Assembly: GCA_020442425.1 (NCBI GenBank)
Contig: JAGRKB010000010.1
Span: 1 to 64,000, forward strand
Reading direction: 5' to 3'
Length of the DNA: 64,000 bases
Origin: Alphaproteobacteria bacterium
GTDB lineage: Bacteria; Pseudomonadota; Alphaproteobacteria; Micavibrionales; Micavibrionaceae
Program-made: the position numbers and the translations under genes
In this document: in pieces, positions 1-8,483 of the stretch
Layout of the letters: every line of letters begins with the position of its first letter
Position numbering within the stretch: position 1 is the first letter of the stretch
The notes under the pieces: model-generated
The model's database searches: none
Told to the model about the DNA's origin: nothing
Seen by the model: only the letters and a program-made list of their open reading frames with translations

Positions 1-145
1 TAACATAACAATATATATTATACATAAAAATTTTATAATTATATTTGCCCCCTAAATTCCCCATATAAAAAATTAACTAGTTTTTATAATATAATTACAA
101 GAAAACATGATTCTGTAAAATAAATTACATAATTAAGATTTTTTA

Positions 146-175
146 TTGACACTTTACCATAATCGCTGCCATATT
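146..175 (+). promoter_or_regulatory. Candidate sigma-70 promoter for the first acyltransferase gene
   Basis: A perfect TTGACA (146-151) is followed after 18 bases by CATATT (170-175), a partial -10 match. It lies in a very AT-rich 205-base stretch in which no gene is seen, and 31 bases before the start codon at 206, which has the strong ribosome site AAAAGGAGGT. This is inferred from consensus only. Confidence 0.35.
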
Positions 176-205
176 TTTGACATAGTTATAAAAAGGAGGT
201 GTGCA

Positions 206-1348
206 ATGATTATACATAATGAAAGCGAGAATAAGGTCTCGGTTCGAGATCTACAGCCTCTCGCAGAAACAGTCGTAACAGGTCAACGAAAAATAGACAA
301 AGAAAGCAGGAGGAGAAACAAGCTCCTTCAATTTGTTAGAACCAACAAGGAGAGATACCAGTTAGAAAAAGCTGAAACTGGAGTCATTGACACTAAGTCC
401 CTCATCATCGGGATTCGATTGGTGAAATTTGAGAATCCATCTCCACTAATGCTAATGTCCGGTGGACTTTTGGGAGAAGCACTAGAAAAACGCTGTGAAG
501 TCTTCGCAATGATGAAAGGTTGGGAAGAGATTCCGGAGAATTTCTGAGAAACAGATATTTATGACCCGTTCGCAACACACTATATGTTGGTCGGAACAGA
601 TAGATCAGGCCGCGATTATATTCTGGCGTATACACGTATAGTGCAGGCTATGAGCGAACAAAAAGCAGCAGAGCTTGGAGTAGAATATATTGAAAACCCT
701 GAGTGCATACCATTGCAAGCCGCTATGAAATCAAAAGGCGGACGCCTAAGCCATGAATTTGAAAAAATGGCAAATGACGGCAAGATTGCAGAAATATCTC
801 GTCTCTTAAAGAACCCATATATGACCAATGTTTTGGATAACTTTGTACTCGGGGTAGGGAAATTAGGAATAAAAATTCCCGTAAAGTCGTCAGAAGTTTT
901 ATTGGAATTGGCAACTGCTGACTTCATGAGAAGCCATCCCGAAGTAAAGGGCTTTGGAGCCTTGCTTAAAGACGGTTTGTGCGGCAGCATTAAAAAACAC
1001 GCCTTTGCAGTAGAAAATGTTGGTGAGAAAATTGACTATAAAGGGATGAGGATGCCCATCTGCTTGAACCCGTACTCTACGGGCAATCGTATTGCTCGGA
1101 TGATTCTTTCGTGCGTCTTTAAAAGAGCGCTCAAAGGAACATTAAATATTGTACATCCGGATGTCTTTAAAAATCATGGAGTGGTGGGTGATGGGGTGTT
1201 AAGGCATTATCTCTCAGGAGAAGTTGCAGGAGATTGTAAAGTTAAACTATCTTCAGGCAAACTTTTAGAAATAGGAAAGGACGATGAAAGAGATAGGGTT
1301 TGGATATCCAACAACGCACAGAGAGTTTTGGAAGCTATACCTAATTAA
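206..1348 (+). pseudogene. LuxI/FeeM-type N-acyltransferase interrupted by one in-frame TGA
   Basis: The gene starts at ATG 206 behind AAAAGGAGGT and would encode about 380 residues, but codon 545-547 is TGA; the reading frame then continues unbroken to 1348 (ATG 584 is in the same frame). The family makes acyl-homoserine lactones or N-acyl amino acids from acyl carrier donors. Around the break the LuxI-type residues are present with the expected spacing: RxxxF, then W six residues after that F, then E-x-D-x-x-D starting nine residues after the W. The TGA occupies the position just before this E. Further conserved parts follow the stop: Y-T-R and E-I-S-R. The intact neighbour at 1581 has the same motifs with Leu at the stop position. 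The N-terminal ~75 residues are basic and unlike the neighbour. The simplest reading is a recent nonsense mutation; readthrough or a sequencing error cannot be excluded. Confidence 0.75.
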
Positions 1349-1396
1349 CATCAGATAAATTGCTTCAATATTCAAAACTAATGAATGTCGGCAGAT

Positions 1397-1430
1397 AAAT
1401 GGAGAGGTCTATTCCTCTCCATTTCCTGTT
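1397..1430 (+). terminator. Rho-independent terminator after the interrupted acyltransferase
   Basis: A perfect 11-base-pair stem, AAATGGAGAGG (1397-1407) pairing with CCTCTCCATTT (1414-1424), has a 6-base loop and a T-containing tail. The stem carries A/T-rich flanks on both sides, so it may work on both strands. The rest of 1431-1580 shows no gene. Confidence 0.7.
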
Positions 1431-1580
1431 TTAGGACATATATGGTTTAGAAATGCCTTCTAAGGTTACGATTTAAATAACCTATTTTTAGTTATACAGA
1501 ATCAAATCCCATAATGTTGGTTTTGTATTGAGCTTTCAAATCCTGAAGATCATACTACCCGTTAAGAGGGTATGTAAAAA

Positions 1581-2447
1581 ATGAGTAAGCACTTGGGTTT
1601 TGGAAAAAGATTAAATGCTAGCCAACATATCGAGCAATTTAGACTCGTTGTTTGGCAAGGGGAGTACTTGCCGGAAGACGCGACTGACGCGCATAGCCTA
1701 TATGAGGCCTTTCGATTAAGGCATCAGGTTTTTGCCGAGATGAAACAATGGGAAGAAGAAAATGCAGATCGGCTGGAAATCGATGAATTCGATCAAAAGG
1801 CCCAGCATTTTATGCTGATTGGAATTGATGCTCATAAGCAAGAACACGTCCTAGCCTATACAAGATTGATTAAAGGCAATCCGACTCCGAAAACTCCCGA
1901 AAATCAATCGGACTATAATTTGCCGATGCAAAAAGCGGATGTGAATTTGAAAAAATTTCACAAAGATATTCACGAAGGACGTTTTTTGGAATTATCAAGA
2001 CTGGTGGCTAATCCTGTTCTCAGAAACACACTCCGCAAAATAGATAACATGTCTATCCGCTCGAGCGACGTCTTGCTTTATTTGACTCTGGAATACTGTC
2101 TGAATTCCCCCGAGCCTGCAGAAAAAATTATTGTGATCTTGGAAGATTTCATGTGCCGTAGGTTGGATTTTTTCGGAATTATCTACGAGCGCATCGGCCA
2201 ACCTGTTGAACACAAAGGGACGCGTTACCCCATCATGATTGATCCTCATTCGGAGCAGAATATCAGGGCAAGATCAAAAATCGGCCAGCTTCTACGTCGG
2301 GAAACTCACGGGACGATGGATGTGTTCTCCGAAGCTCCGACAAAAGAGAGGCTGGGGCGTCATACTAGACATTCCCGCCTGCCAAAATTCCCCAGAAGAA
2401 TGGCAGTACAGCAAGTTTTCAAAGTCGATATCGGAATAAACGACTAA
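1581..2447 (+). CDS. LuxI/FeeM-type N-acyltransferase (autoinducer-synthase fold)
   Basis: The 288-residue product is a GNAT-fold acyltransferase of the LuxI/FeeM/PEP-CTERM-associated type, which transfers an acyl chain from acyl-ACP or acyl-CoA to an amine such as homoserine lactone or an amino acid. Visible hallmarks are RHQVF (R and F four apart), W six residues later, the E-I-D-E-F-D acidic motif nine residues after the W, AYTRL (the R70-type arginine of LuxI), and ELSR. It is longer than classical LuxI (about 200 residues), with a basic C-terminal tail, as in FeeM-like enzymes. No LuxR gene is adjacent, so signalling is not established. It is a diverged paralogue of the interrupted gene at 206-1348. 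A ribosome site (AGAGGG) precedes the ATG. Substrate and product cannot be read from sequence. Confidence 0.75.
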   Translation: MSKHLGFGKRLNASQHIEQFRLVVWQGEYLPEDATDAHSLYEAFRLRHQVFAEMKQWEEENADRLEIDEFDQKAQHFMLIGIDAHKQEHVLAYTRLIKGNPTPKTPENQSDYNLPMQKADVNLKKFHKDIHEGRFLELSRLVANPVLRNTLRKIDNMSIRSSDVLLYLTLEYCLNSPEPAEKIIVILEDFMCRRLDFFGIIYERIGQPVEHKGTRYPIMIDPHSEQNIRARSKIGQLLRRETHGTMDVFSEAPTKERLGRHTRHSRLPKFPRRMAVQQVFKVDIGIND

Positions 2448-2468
2448 ACAACACCATCAGGGAATGGT

Positions 2469-3392
2469 TTAGTGCTTCTTAGTCTTTCCCTTGTCCCCAT
2501 CCAATGGGGTCGGATCAAACAAAACAGGCTGAGGCGGTGCCGCGCAATCAAGAGGCATATCTTTCAACACGCTCCACTGCTCGACCCAACCCAAAACATG
2601 ATCGGCATTGTCAACCATCGTTACATTCATGCAATGACCATCCGCAACACTTTGCGCAAAGCTGTTATAAACAGCTGGCGGCGTTGTGCGATCCAGTTTT
2701 CCGAGGAAGTGGCGCTGGGGCAAATCAGCGACAGCAGGAGCAAAGTCAATCGGAGACAAAGATTCGTCTGAATAGACGACATTGTGAAGTTCTGCCGTAG
2801 TGCGTGGATCAAGATTTCCGGCAACTGTTCTCAAAGATAAAATGTCACTGCGCTGTGCTGCCAGAATAGTCGCAACAGCGGCCCCTCCATCATACCCAAC
2901 CAAATGGAAAGACGGTATGCCATAAGTCGCTTTGATATTATCCAGAACCGTCTGGTAATTGTCGATAACTTCCGGAGCAAAACGCTTGCCGGTCCAGAAA
3001 TCACTTGGACATTGGGAACCATGTTTCCAGCCTTTGTTATATTGGCATGGGCGCGCCAGCCAAATAACGTTAGCACCGGAATCCTGAGCAGCGAGGCGCA
3101 AAGCCACCGGATCAACCGGAGTAGGGTCGTCACTTACGGAAACATCATCGTAAAAAGCAACGCCATCCCCTTCGATATAAACAGTAGCGGGTTTGAATTT
3201 CTCATAAACACGTTCACGCGCTTCAATAATAAAATCCTGCGCAGGAATATTACGCTCCAGCATAAAGACAGGCAAAGCTGTCCGCTTGACAGTATCGTCT
3301 TTCATCACACTGTGTGTCCCACAGCCTGTCAAAAGGACGGCGCTAAGACCGACGGCCAGCAAAGAGCGTGTAAAAGTTGCTTGAAATGGCAT
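2469..3392 (-). CDS. Alpha/beta-hydrolase-fold lipoprotein with Asp at the nucleophile position
   Basis: The 307-residue product has a lipoprotein signal peptide with lipobox LLTGC (Cys about residue 24), so it is expected to be anchored in the envelope. The body looks like an alpha/beta hydrolase: a strand leading into a nucleophile elbow HLVGYDGGAA (about residues 165-174), a D-R-T turn near residue 230 and a catalytic-type NADH histidine near residue 262. The elbow has Asp instead of the Ser of GxSxG. Asp nucleophiles are known in haloalkane dehalogenases and epoxide hydrolases, but the rest of this protein resembles the Ser-type lipoprotein hydrolases, so the change may alter or abolish activity. 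AAGGGG stands 8 bases before the ATG. The gene is convergent with the acyltransferase at 1581. Confidence 0.7.
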   Translation of the reverse strand: MPFQATFTRSLLAVGLSAVLLTGCGTHSVMKDDTVKRTALPVFMLERNIPAQDFIIEARERVYEKFKPATVYIEGDGVAFYDDVSVSDDPTPVDPVALRLAAQDSGANVIWLARPCQYNKGWKHGSQCPSDFWTGKRFAPEVIDNYQTVLDNIKATYGIPSFHLVGYDGGAAVATILAAQRSDILSLRTVAGNLDPRTTAELHNVVYSDESLSPIDFAPAVADLPQRHFLGKLDRTTPPAVYNSFAQSVADGHCMNVTMVDNADHVLGWVEQWSVLKDMPLDCAAPPQPVLFDPTPLDGDKGKTKKH

Positions 3393-3474
3393 GGAGAATC
3401 CCCTTCAGAAAATTTCGAAGCAAGTCTAACATGGAAAATGATTAAAATCACCCCGAAAAGAGGGCTAATCTGAA

Positions 3475-4260
3475 CTAACTTTCTGAAATTTCAATGAGAA
3501 CAGGCGTATGGTCCGACGCTTTTTCCCAACCGCGCGGTTCGCGATCAATGCGGCAGCTTTCAAGCCGATCTGCCAAAGCAGGGGAGAGCAGAAAATGGTC
3601 AATTCTGATTCCGTTATTCTTTTGCCAGGCGCCTGCCTGATAATCCCAGAAACTATAGGACTCTGTCTCAAAGGGGTGCAAAACCCGAAACGCATCAACC
3701 AACCCGAGATTCAGTAACGCCCGCCATTTTTCATGGGTCTGAGGATGAAACAAAGCATCCCCATCCCAAGCTTTAGGATCATAGCAATCTTGATCTTCAG
3801 GAATAACGTTAAAATCTCCACCGATCAGAAAAGGAATTTGAGCCGCTCGTAATTCTGATACACGATTAAAAAGCCGATCCATCCACCTGATTTTATAAGG
3901 GAATTTTTCACTATCGATGCTCACAGGGTTTCCGTTAGGCAGATAAATGTCGATCAACCGTATCCCGTTCCAATCCAATTCAATATACCGCGCTTGCTCA
4001 TCACTCTCATCACCGCCAAGTCGAGAGTGAATAAGGTCAACGGGAGATCCTCCATTCTTTTTAACAAAGATGGCAACGCCATTATAAGCCTTTTGACCGA
4101 CAAAATAGGCGTCATAATCATCAGAGATTTCAGGTAAGTTTTCCCCTTTAAGTTCTTGAACCATAAGAATATCAGGTGAGCGTTCACTTAAGAAACGCTT
4201 CACATGATCCGCTCTGGCCTTAATTGAATTGACATTCCACGTGGCAATAAGAAGGGGCAT
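3475..4260 (-). CDS. xthA: Exodeoxyribonuclease III
   Basis: A 261-residue endonuclease/exonuclease/phosphatase-fold enzyme that cleaves DNA at abasic sites and trims 3' ends in base excision repair. The catalytic set is visible: WNVNSIKAR at the N-terminus, QELK (metal-binding Glu), GGDFNV (Asp and Asn), RIDHFLLS, and the C-terminal SDHTPV with the catalytic His. Length matches the family. It lies upstream of the lipoprotein gene on the same strand and just downstream of erpA (12 bases), suggesting co-transcription with erpA and the hydrolase at 4615. Confidence 0.95.
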   Translation of the reverse strand: MPLLIATWNVNSIKARADHVKRFLSERSPDILMVQELKGENLPEISDDYDAYFVGQKAYNGVAIFVKKNGGSPVDLIHSRLGGDESDEQARYIELDWNGIRLIDIYLPNGNPVSIDSEKFPYKIRWMDRLFNRVSELRAAQIPFLIGGDFNVIPEDQDCYDPKAWDGDALFHPQTHEKWRALLNLGLVDAFRVLHPFETESYSFWDYQAGAWQKNNGIRIDHFLLSPALADRLESCRIDREPRGWEKASDHTPVLIEISES

Positions 4261-4272
4261 AAGAAAACAAAC

Positions 4273-4605
4273 CTACATTGAAAAGGATTCACCACAGCCG
4301 CAGCCCGAAGTGGCATTCGGATTAACAATTTTAAAATGCTCGCCCATTAAGCCCGTCAGGTAATCGACCGTCGCCCCTTGAAGCATCGAGGCCGAGACGG
4401 AATCGACAACAACCACATCATCCAAAATAACGTCATCTTCGGCAGGAGACTCTTCCCACGATAAATCATAGCGAAACCCCGAGCAGCCCCCGCCCGAAAC
4501 TGCAACGCGAAGGTAAAGGGATGTCACGCCCTTATCAGCGCGAACATCCTCGATACGATTATAAGCTGTTGGAGAAACCGAAATTTGATGCTCTGCCTGA
4601 TCCAT
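4273..4605 (-). CDS. erpA: Iron-sulfur cluster insertion protein ErpA/IscA family
   Basis: A-type carrier that passes Fe-S clusters to target apoproteins. The product of about 110 residues carries the three conserved cysteines: one in SGGGCSGF and two in the C-terminal GCGCGESF. An ATG at 4611 sits directly on the ribosome site AGAGG; the ATG at 4605 has a proper 5-base spacing, so the latter start is chosen. The gene follows the hydrolase at 4615 by 9 bases or less and precedes xthA. In many alphaproteobacteria erpA, xthA and dgt are neighbours, which matches the location here. Confidence 0.9.
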   Translation of the reverse strand: MDQAEHQISVSPTAYNRIEDVRADKGVTSLYLRVAVSGGGCSGFRYDLSWEESPAEDDVILDDVVVVDSVSASMLQGATVDYLTGLMGEHFKIVNPNATSGCGCGESFSM

Positions 4606-4614
4606 TGACATCCT

Positions 4615-5307
4615 CTAAAAATTCATATCCCTAATCTGCCCGATCTCCAACAAGATTAAATCCTTGCCCGACTGAGAGAAGGTGCGGCTTGCCCGATCAA
4701 GATCTGTCTGAATAGGGGGGAACGTATTATAATGCAGTCCGACAATCTTGTTGGTTCCGACAAACTCGGCACAGCGCACAGCATCATCAATTCCCATCGT
4801 GTAATTGTCCCCAATCGGAAGCAATGCAAAAGCGATATCGTTTTGATCGCCAATAAATTTCATATCGTATGTCAGGGCAGTGTCTCCCGCATAATAGAAA
4901 GACGAAGACGACCCTTTCGGTGTAACAACAAACCCGCCCGGATTGCCTCCATAAGACCCGTCAGGCATAGACGATGAATGAACCGCATTCACATACTGCA
5001 CTCGTCCAAAATCAAAATCATACCCGCCGCCGTGATTCATGGAATGGCCGTTTTCAAAGCCTTTGGCAGCAAACCAGTTAATGACTTCAAAATTGGAAAT
5101 TAACTTTGCACCCGTGCGTTTTGCGATTACTTCGACATCAAGAACATGATCCTGATGACCATGAGAAATAAGAATAAAGTCGGCAGGAACAGAATTCACA
5201 TCTATATGAGAAGCCAAAGGATTGCCCGAAATAAACGGATCAAACAGCAAATGCACACCGTTGGTTTCAATGCCGAAACAGGAATGACCGTAATAGGTAA
5301 GTTTCAC
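4615..5307 (-). CDS. Metal-dependent hydrolase, UPF0173 (metallo-beta-lactamase fold)
   Basis: The 230-residue protein starts with MKLTYYGHSCF and has the SHGHQDHVLD zinc-binding motif (HxHxDH type), a later HSSSMPDGSYGG stretch with a metal-ligand-type His, YAGDTA with the bridging Asp, and a C-terminal GLHYNTFPP. This pattern is that of the UPF0173 family, whose physiological substrate is not known. The start is GTG at 5307 with AAAGGAGC at good spacing. It is probably the first gene of the unit hydrolase-erpA-xthA. Confidence 0.85.
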   Translation of the reverse strand: MKLTYYGHSCFGIETNGVHLLFDPFISGNPLASHIDVNSVPADFILISHGHQDHVLDVEVIAKRTGAKLISNFEVINWFAAKGFENGHSMNHGGGYDFDFGRVQYVNAVHSSSMPDGSYGGNPGGFVVTPKGSSSSFYYAGDTALTYDMKFIGDQNDIAFALLPIGDNYTMGIDDAVRCAEFVGTNKIVGLHYNTFPPIQTDLDRASRTFSQSGKDLILLEIGQIRDMNF

Positions 5308-5380
5308 ACAACGCTCCTTTGTAAATCTAATCGTAACAATCTAGTTAAACAAAAGAACAAAAACAAGGATTAAGCCGCGA

Positions 5381-7117
5381 TTAAGCGGGAATGGGCTTAT
5401 TATTGGATTGCAAAAGGACGGCAATTGGTCTTCTTTTTGGTGATGGGCTGGCGGCGGCTTCCGCATTCTCACGCCGTTTGGCATATTCAAGATGCAATTT
5501 TGTATAGGCTACCAATTTATTTGCCTTCTCAACATCATGTTTAAGATCTGCAGTTTCAAAGATTGTTCCTCTATCGAGTGTATTTGTATTTGCCAACATA
5601 TCTGATGCACGTTCAATAAGCCCCAAGAGAGTGACCGCATGAGTAAATCGTTCGGTTTTGGAATGGTTTCTATCGGAAAAAAGAATAGTTTTATCGAATA
5701 TGTCACGAGAGAGGCGTATCGCGTCTTCGGAGATTTCTGGGAGCCGAGTTTCAAATAAATCAAGATATTGATCCACAAGTAATCCATCAACAGCCGAAAT
5801 CGCTTCATCTACGGTACTTGTTTTTGCAACACAATGAAGCTCTGCTGCAACGGCTTTGGCTATTGACACTTCAAACGAATGGGCATGACGTTCCCGAATT
5901 TGCCCATAATGGAATTTATTTTGAGTTGAATAGATCCTATTACCTTTGTCATCTTCATCGGGAGAATTAGGATCAAGGTTATAATAAATTCCGGAGGTTT
6001 CAAAAGCTTGACTCTGGGCACAATCATTAAAGGTAAAAGTAAGCCCAACATCTTTTAATAGCTGCTCTTTGTAGGCCATACTCCCTTCAAGATGACGGTC
6101 CGCAGGGAAATCCGGCTCCAGCATTAATATTCCCAAATGCTCCAGCATATGACAAAACTCATGCGCCATTGATTCTTCAAAGTATGCAAAGTCATCAAGT
6201 TCGGGATTTGTAGAAAAAGTGATGCTTCCACCGGGTTTTTCAAAGCAATCACGAAGGTTTGGTTTGCTTTGAGAAAACTCTGCAGCATGGTTCAAATTCG
6301 GATTGCCCGAGACCTTCGGGCGATAAGTCAGTTCATAGGCACGACAGATGAGGTCTAGATAAAGACGACCATACTCTTCTTTTTGGGCATTTGAAAAGGC
6401 ATGGAATTTTTTTCGCTTCTCCAAAAGCTCTAAAGCAAGCTCAAACTCGGTAGTGATTGCATGTTGGGTCTTGGCTCTAATATCGCGATGTAGTTCATAA
6501 ACACACGGAGGAATGGGGGTTTGTAGTGCAATATGTTGAAACTCTACTTCTTTTGAAACAAGAGGTCTAAAGGCGGCTAGCAACGGAATGATATGATCGT
6601 GCAGTGGCGAGGAAAAACTCAAATGTTGTTTCCCTCTCCCCGCAGAATACGGGTCATCCAAATCAACATACGCAGGAAATGTTTCTATAAAAGAGTTAAA
6701 GGCAAAATCGAATAAGTCATTCAAATACATCAATAGAACTGAATTTCTTTTGAGAACCCCATCAGATCGCCTGTCAAAGAGGTTGCCGCCGCCGGATGTT
6801 TTATATTGAGACTTTAGGAAACTTAGATCAGACAGGTCATCAACGGTATCCAGCATCGCTTTGATATGATCTTCTTTGGCCCCGATAATCTCAAGGACGA
6901 TAGCAAATTCTATAGTTCCTTGATTGGAAAGGTGGGCGGCATAGTTGTTCCAAAAATTATCAAAAGCTCCCTCACAAGCGGAGAGCAAGTTCAAAAGAGA
7001 TTGCGCCGTATCCGTCTGGGAATATGTACGGCGCTCCAACGGATTGGAAAATTCGGTGCGAATATCCAACACAGGAAAAGGGGCAAAAGCCTGTCGAAAA
7101 TCATCTAAACTAAACAT
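5381..7117 (-). CDS. Unrecognised protein with an HExxH metallopeptidase-like motif
   Basis: The 578-residue product matches no family I can name. Its clearest feature is MAHEFCHMLEHLG (around residue 320), an HExxH zinc-peptidase-type motif, followed about 90 residues later by ERHAHSFE, which could supply a third ligand. The N-terminal half is helical and rich in aromatic residues, and the C-terminal tail is basic. There is no signal peptide, so it is probably cytoplasmic or exported by another route. No ribosome site is seen; a TATAAT on the minus strand (plus coordinates 7129-7134) lies 11 bases from the ATG, suggesting a very short leader. It sits between the erpA unit and dgt, genes that are often adjacent elsewhere, and so looks like an insertion. 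Confidence 0.6.
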   Translation of the reverse strand: MFSLDDFRQAFAPFPVLDIRTEFSNPLERRTYSQTDTAQSLLNLLSACEGAFDNFWNNYAAHLSNQGTIEFAIVLEIIGAKEDHIKAMLDTVDDLSDLSFLKSQYKTSGGGNLFDRRSDGVLKRNSVLLMYLNDLFDFAFNSFIETFPAYVDLDDPYSAGRGKQHLSFSSPLHDHIIPLLAAFRPLVSKEVEFQHIALQTPIPPCVYELHRDIRAKTQHAITTEFELALELLEKRKKFHAFSNAQKEEYGRLYLDLICRAYELTYRPKVSGNPNLNHAAEFSQSKPNLRDCFEKPGGSITFSTNPELDDFAYFEESMAHEFCHMLEHLGILMLEPDFPADRHLEGSMAYKEQLLKDVGLTFTFNDCAQSQAFETSGIYYNLDPNSPDEDDKGNRIYSTQNKFHYGQIRERHAHSFEVSIAKAVAAELHCVAKTSTVDEAISAVDGLLVDQYLDLFETRLPEISEDAIRLSRDIFDKTILFSDRNHSKTERFTHAVTLLGLIERASDMLANTNTLDRGTIFETADLKHDVEKANKLVAYTKLHLEYAKRRENAEAAASPSPKRRPIAVLLQSNNKPIPA

Positions 7118-7128
7118 AGGGCGGAATT

Positions 7129-7155
7129 ATTATAGAAAATAAAGGCGATTTGCAA
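7129..7155 (-). promoter_or_regulatory. Candidate promoter for the HExxH gene
   Basis: On the minus strand TTGCAA (plus 7150-7155) and a perfect TATAAT (plus 7129-7134) are separated by 15 bases. The expected transcription start is about 5 bases before the ATG at 7117, so the mRNA would be almost leaderless, agreeing with the missing ribosome site. Confidence 0.4.
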
Positions 7156-7195
7156 GAAAATACAGGGGCTTAATAAATAAAAACCCTTTGGCGTA

Positions 7196-7224
7196 TGGAA
7201 ATTTGATCCATTTCCCCTTAAAAT
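7196..7224 (+). promoter_or_regulatory. Candidate promoter giving a leaderless dgt mRNA
   Basis: TAAAAT (7219-7224) lies 6 bases before the dgt ATG at 7231, with TGGAAA (7196-7201) 17 bases upstream. No ribosome site precedes dgt. A 6-base inverted repeat GGAAAT/ATTTCC (7197-7202, 7210-7215) overlaps the region and could be an operator. Consensus match only. Confidence 0.35.
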
Positions 7225-7230
7225 CCGCCT

Positions 7231-8469
7231 ATGTCTAAAGAAACCGATGATTCTACTCAAGCCTATAATTATTGCGCATTGCCGCTTGCGGCATATGCTT
7301 GCCGTCCGGATAATTCCAGAGGGCGCATTCATGACGAGCCGGAAAGCCGCCACCGTACAGCCTTCCAGCGTGACCGGGATCGGATCATTCACTCTTCGGC
7401 GTTTCGTCGACTGAGAGATAAAACGCAAGTCTTCGTCGCCCATGAAGGGGATCATTACCGTACAAGACTATCCCACACACTGGAAGTCGCGCAGATTGCA
7501 AGAACATTGGCGAGAGGCCTGATGGTCAATGAAGATCTGGCTGAAGCCGTAGCACTGGCTCACGATTTGGGGCACACACCCTTTGCCCATATGGGCGAGG
7601 ACATCCTCAAAGTTTGTATGGAGAAATTGGGAGGTTTTGCCCACAACGATCAGTCTTTGCGCATACTGACTACGCTTGAGGAAAAATACCCGCAATGGGT
7701 TGGACTGAACCTGACATGGGAAACTCTGGAGGGTGTTGCCAAACATAATGGCCCCGTCCTTGAGCCAAAGGAAAAAGTCAGTCGAAAAAATTTGCCCATC
7801 GCTCTCTTCGAGTTAAGCAGACAAATGGATATGGAGCTGCATAACTATGCATCTATAGAAGCCCAAGTTGCCGCTATATCTGATGATATTGCCTACAATA
7901 ACCACGATGTTGAAGATGGTCTTGGAGCAGGTATGTTCACATTTGAGCAAATCGTAGAGGAAGTGGCTCTCCTTGAAAAAGCCCACAAACAGGTCATAAA
8001 AACCTATGGTGAAGAGATCGAAAGAAAATACATCGTCTCGGAAACAATTCGCGCCGTTATGGGAGATATGGTCGATGATGTTCTGACAGAAACTAAAAAG
8101 CGCCTGAAAAAAATTAATCCTCAATCTCCAGAAGATGTCGCAAAAGCAGGGATGCAAATCGTCAGCTTTTCCACAAAAATGGAAGAGCAAGTGAATCAGC
8201 TGCGCAAATTTCTATTCAAACATATGTACCATCACTACACGGTTCTGCGTATCAAAGAGAGTGTAGATCGTATAATACCTGATATGTTCAACGCCTTCCA
8301 GAGAACCTACCGGCTTCTCCCGCCAAAATGGCAACAAAGAGTGGAGCAAGCCGGAGGGGTAGACAATGAAATGGCACGCGCCCGCATCGTCTGTGATTAT
8401 ATCGCAGGCATGACCGACCGTTTTGCATTTCAGGAACATAAAAAATTGACAGATTTAACCCTAGGTTAA
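7231..8469 (+). CDS. dgt: dGTPase-like deoxynucleotide triphosphohydrolase
   Basis: A 412-residue HD-domain enzyme that removes triphosphate from dGTP and related deoxynucleotides. The signature HSSAFRRLRDKTQV is followed by RLSHTLEV (first metal His), ALAHDLGHTPFAH (HD pair and second His), and SDDIAYNNHDVEDG (distal Asp). The C-terminal half contains the usual helical region and ends AFQEHKKLTDLTLG. The next gene begins a few bases downstream, and the dgt-SPOR-nagZ-scpA order is a known alphaproteobacterial arrangement, although argS, which often lies between, is not present. Confidence 0.93.
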   Translation: MSKETDDSTQAYNYCALPLAAYACRPDNSRGRIHDEPESRHRTAFQRDRDRIIHSSAFRRLRDKTQVFVAHEGDHYRTRLSHTLEVAQIARTLARGLMVNEDLAEAVALAHDLGHTPFAHMGEDILKVCMEKLGGFAHNDQSLRILTTLEEKYPQWVGLNLTWETLEGVAKHNGPVLEPKEKVSRKNLPIALFELSRQMDMELHNYASIEAQVAAISDDIAYNNHDVEDGLGAGMFTFEQIVEEVALLEKAHKQVIKTYGEEIERKYIVSETIRAVMGDMVDDVLTETKKRLKKINPQSPEDVAKAGMQIVSFSTKMEEQVNQLRKFLFKHMYHHYTVLRIKESVDRIIPDMFNAFQRTYRLLPPKWQQRVEQAGGVDNEMARARIVCDYIAGMTDRFAFQEHKKLTDLTLG

Positions 8470-8483
8470 AAGTGGAGAGTAAA

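Noticed and set aside
545-547. TGA as selenocysteine or a reassigned codon in the LuxI-like gene
   Set aside because: TGA ends several other genes here (for example at 9308, 10273 and 62380), the aligned residue in the paralogue is Leu, and I see no selenocysteine-type stem after the codon.
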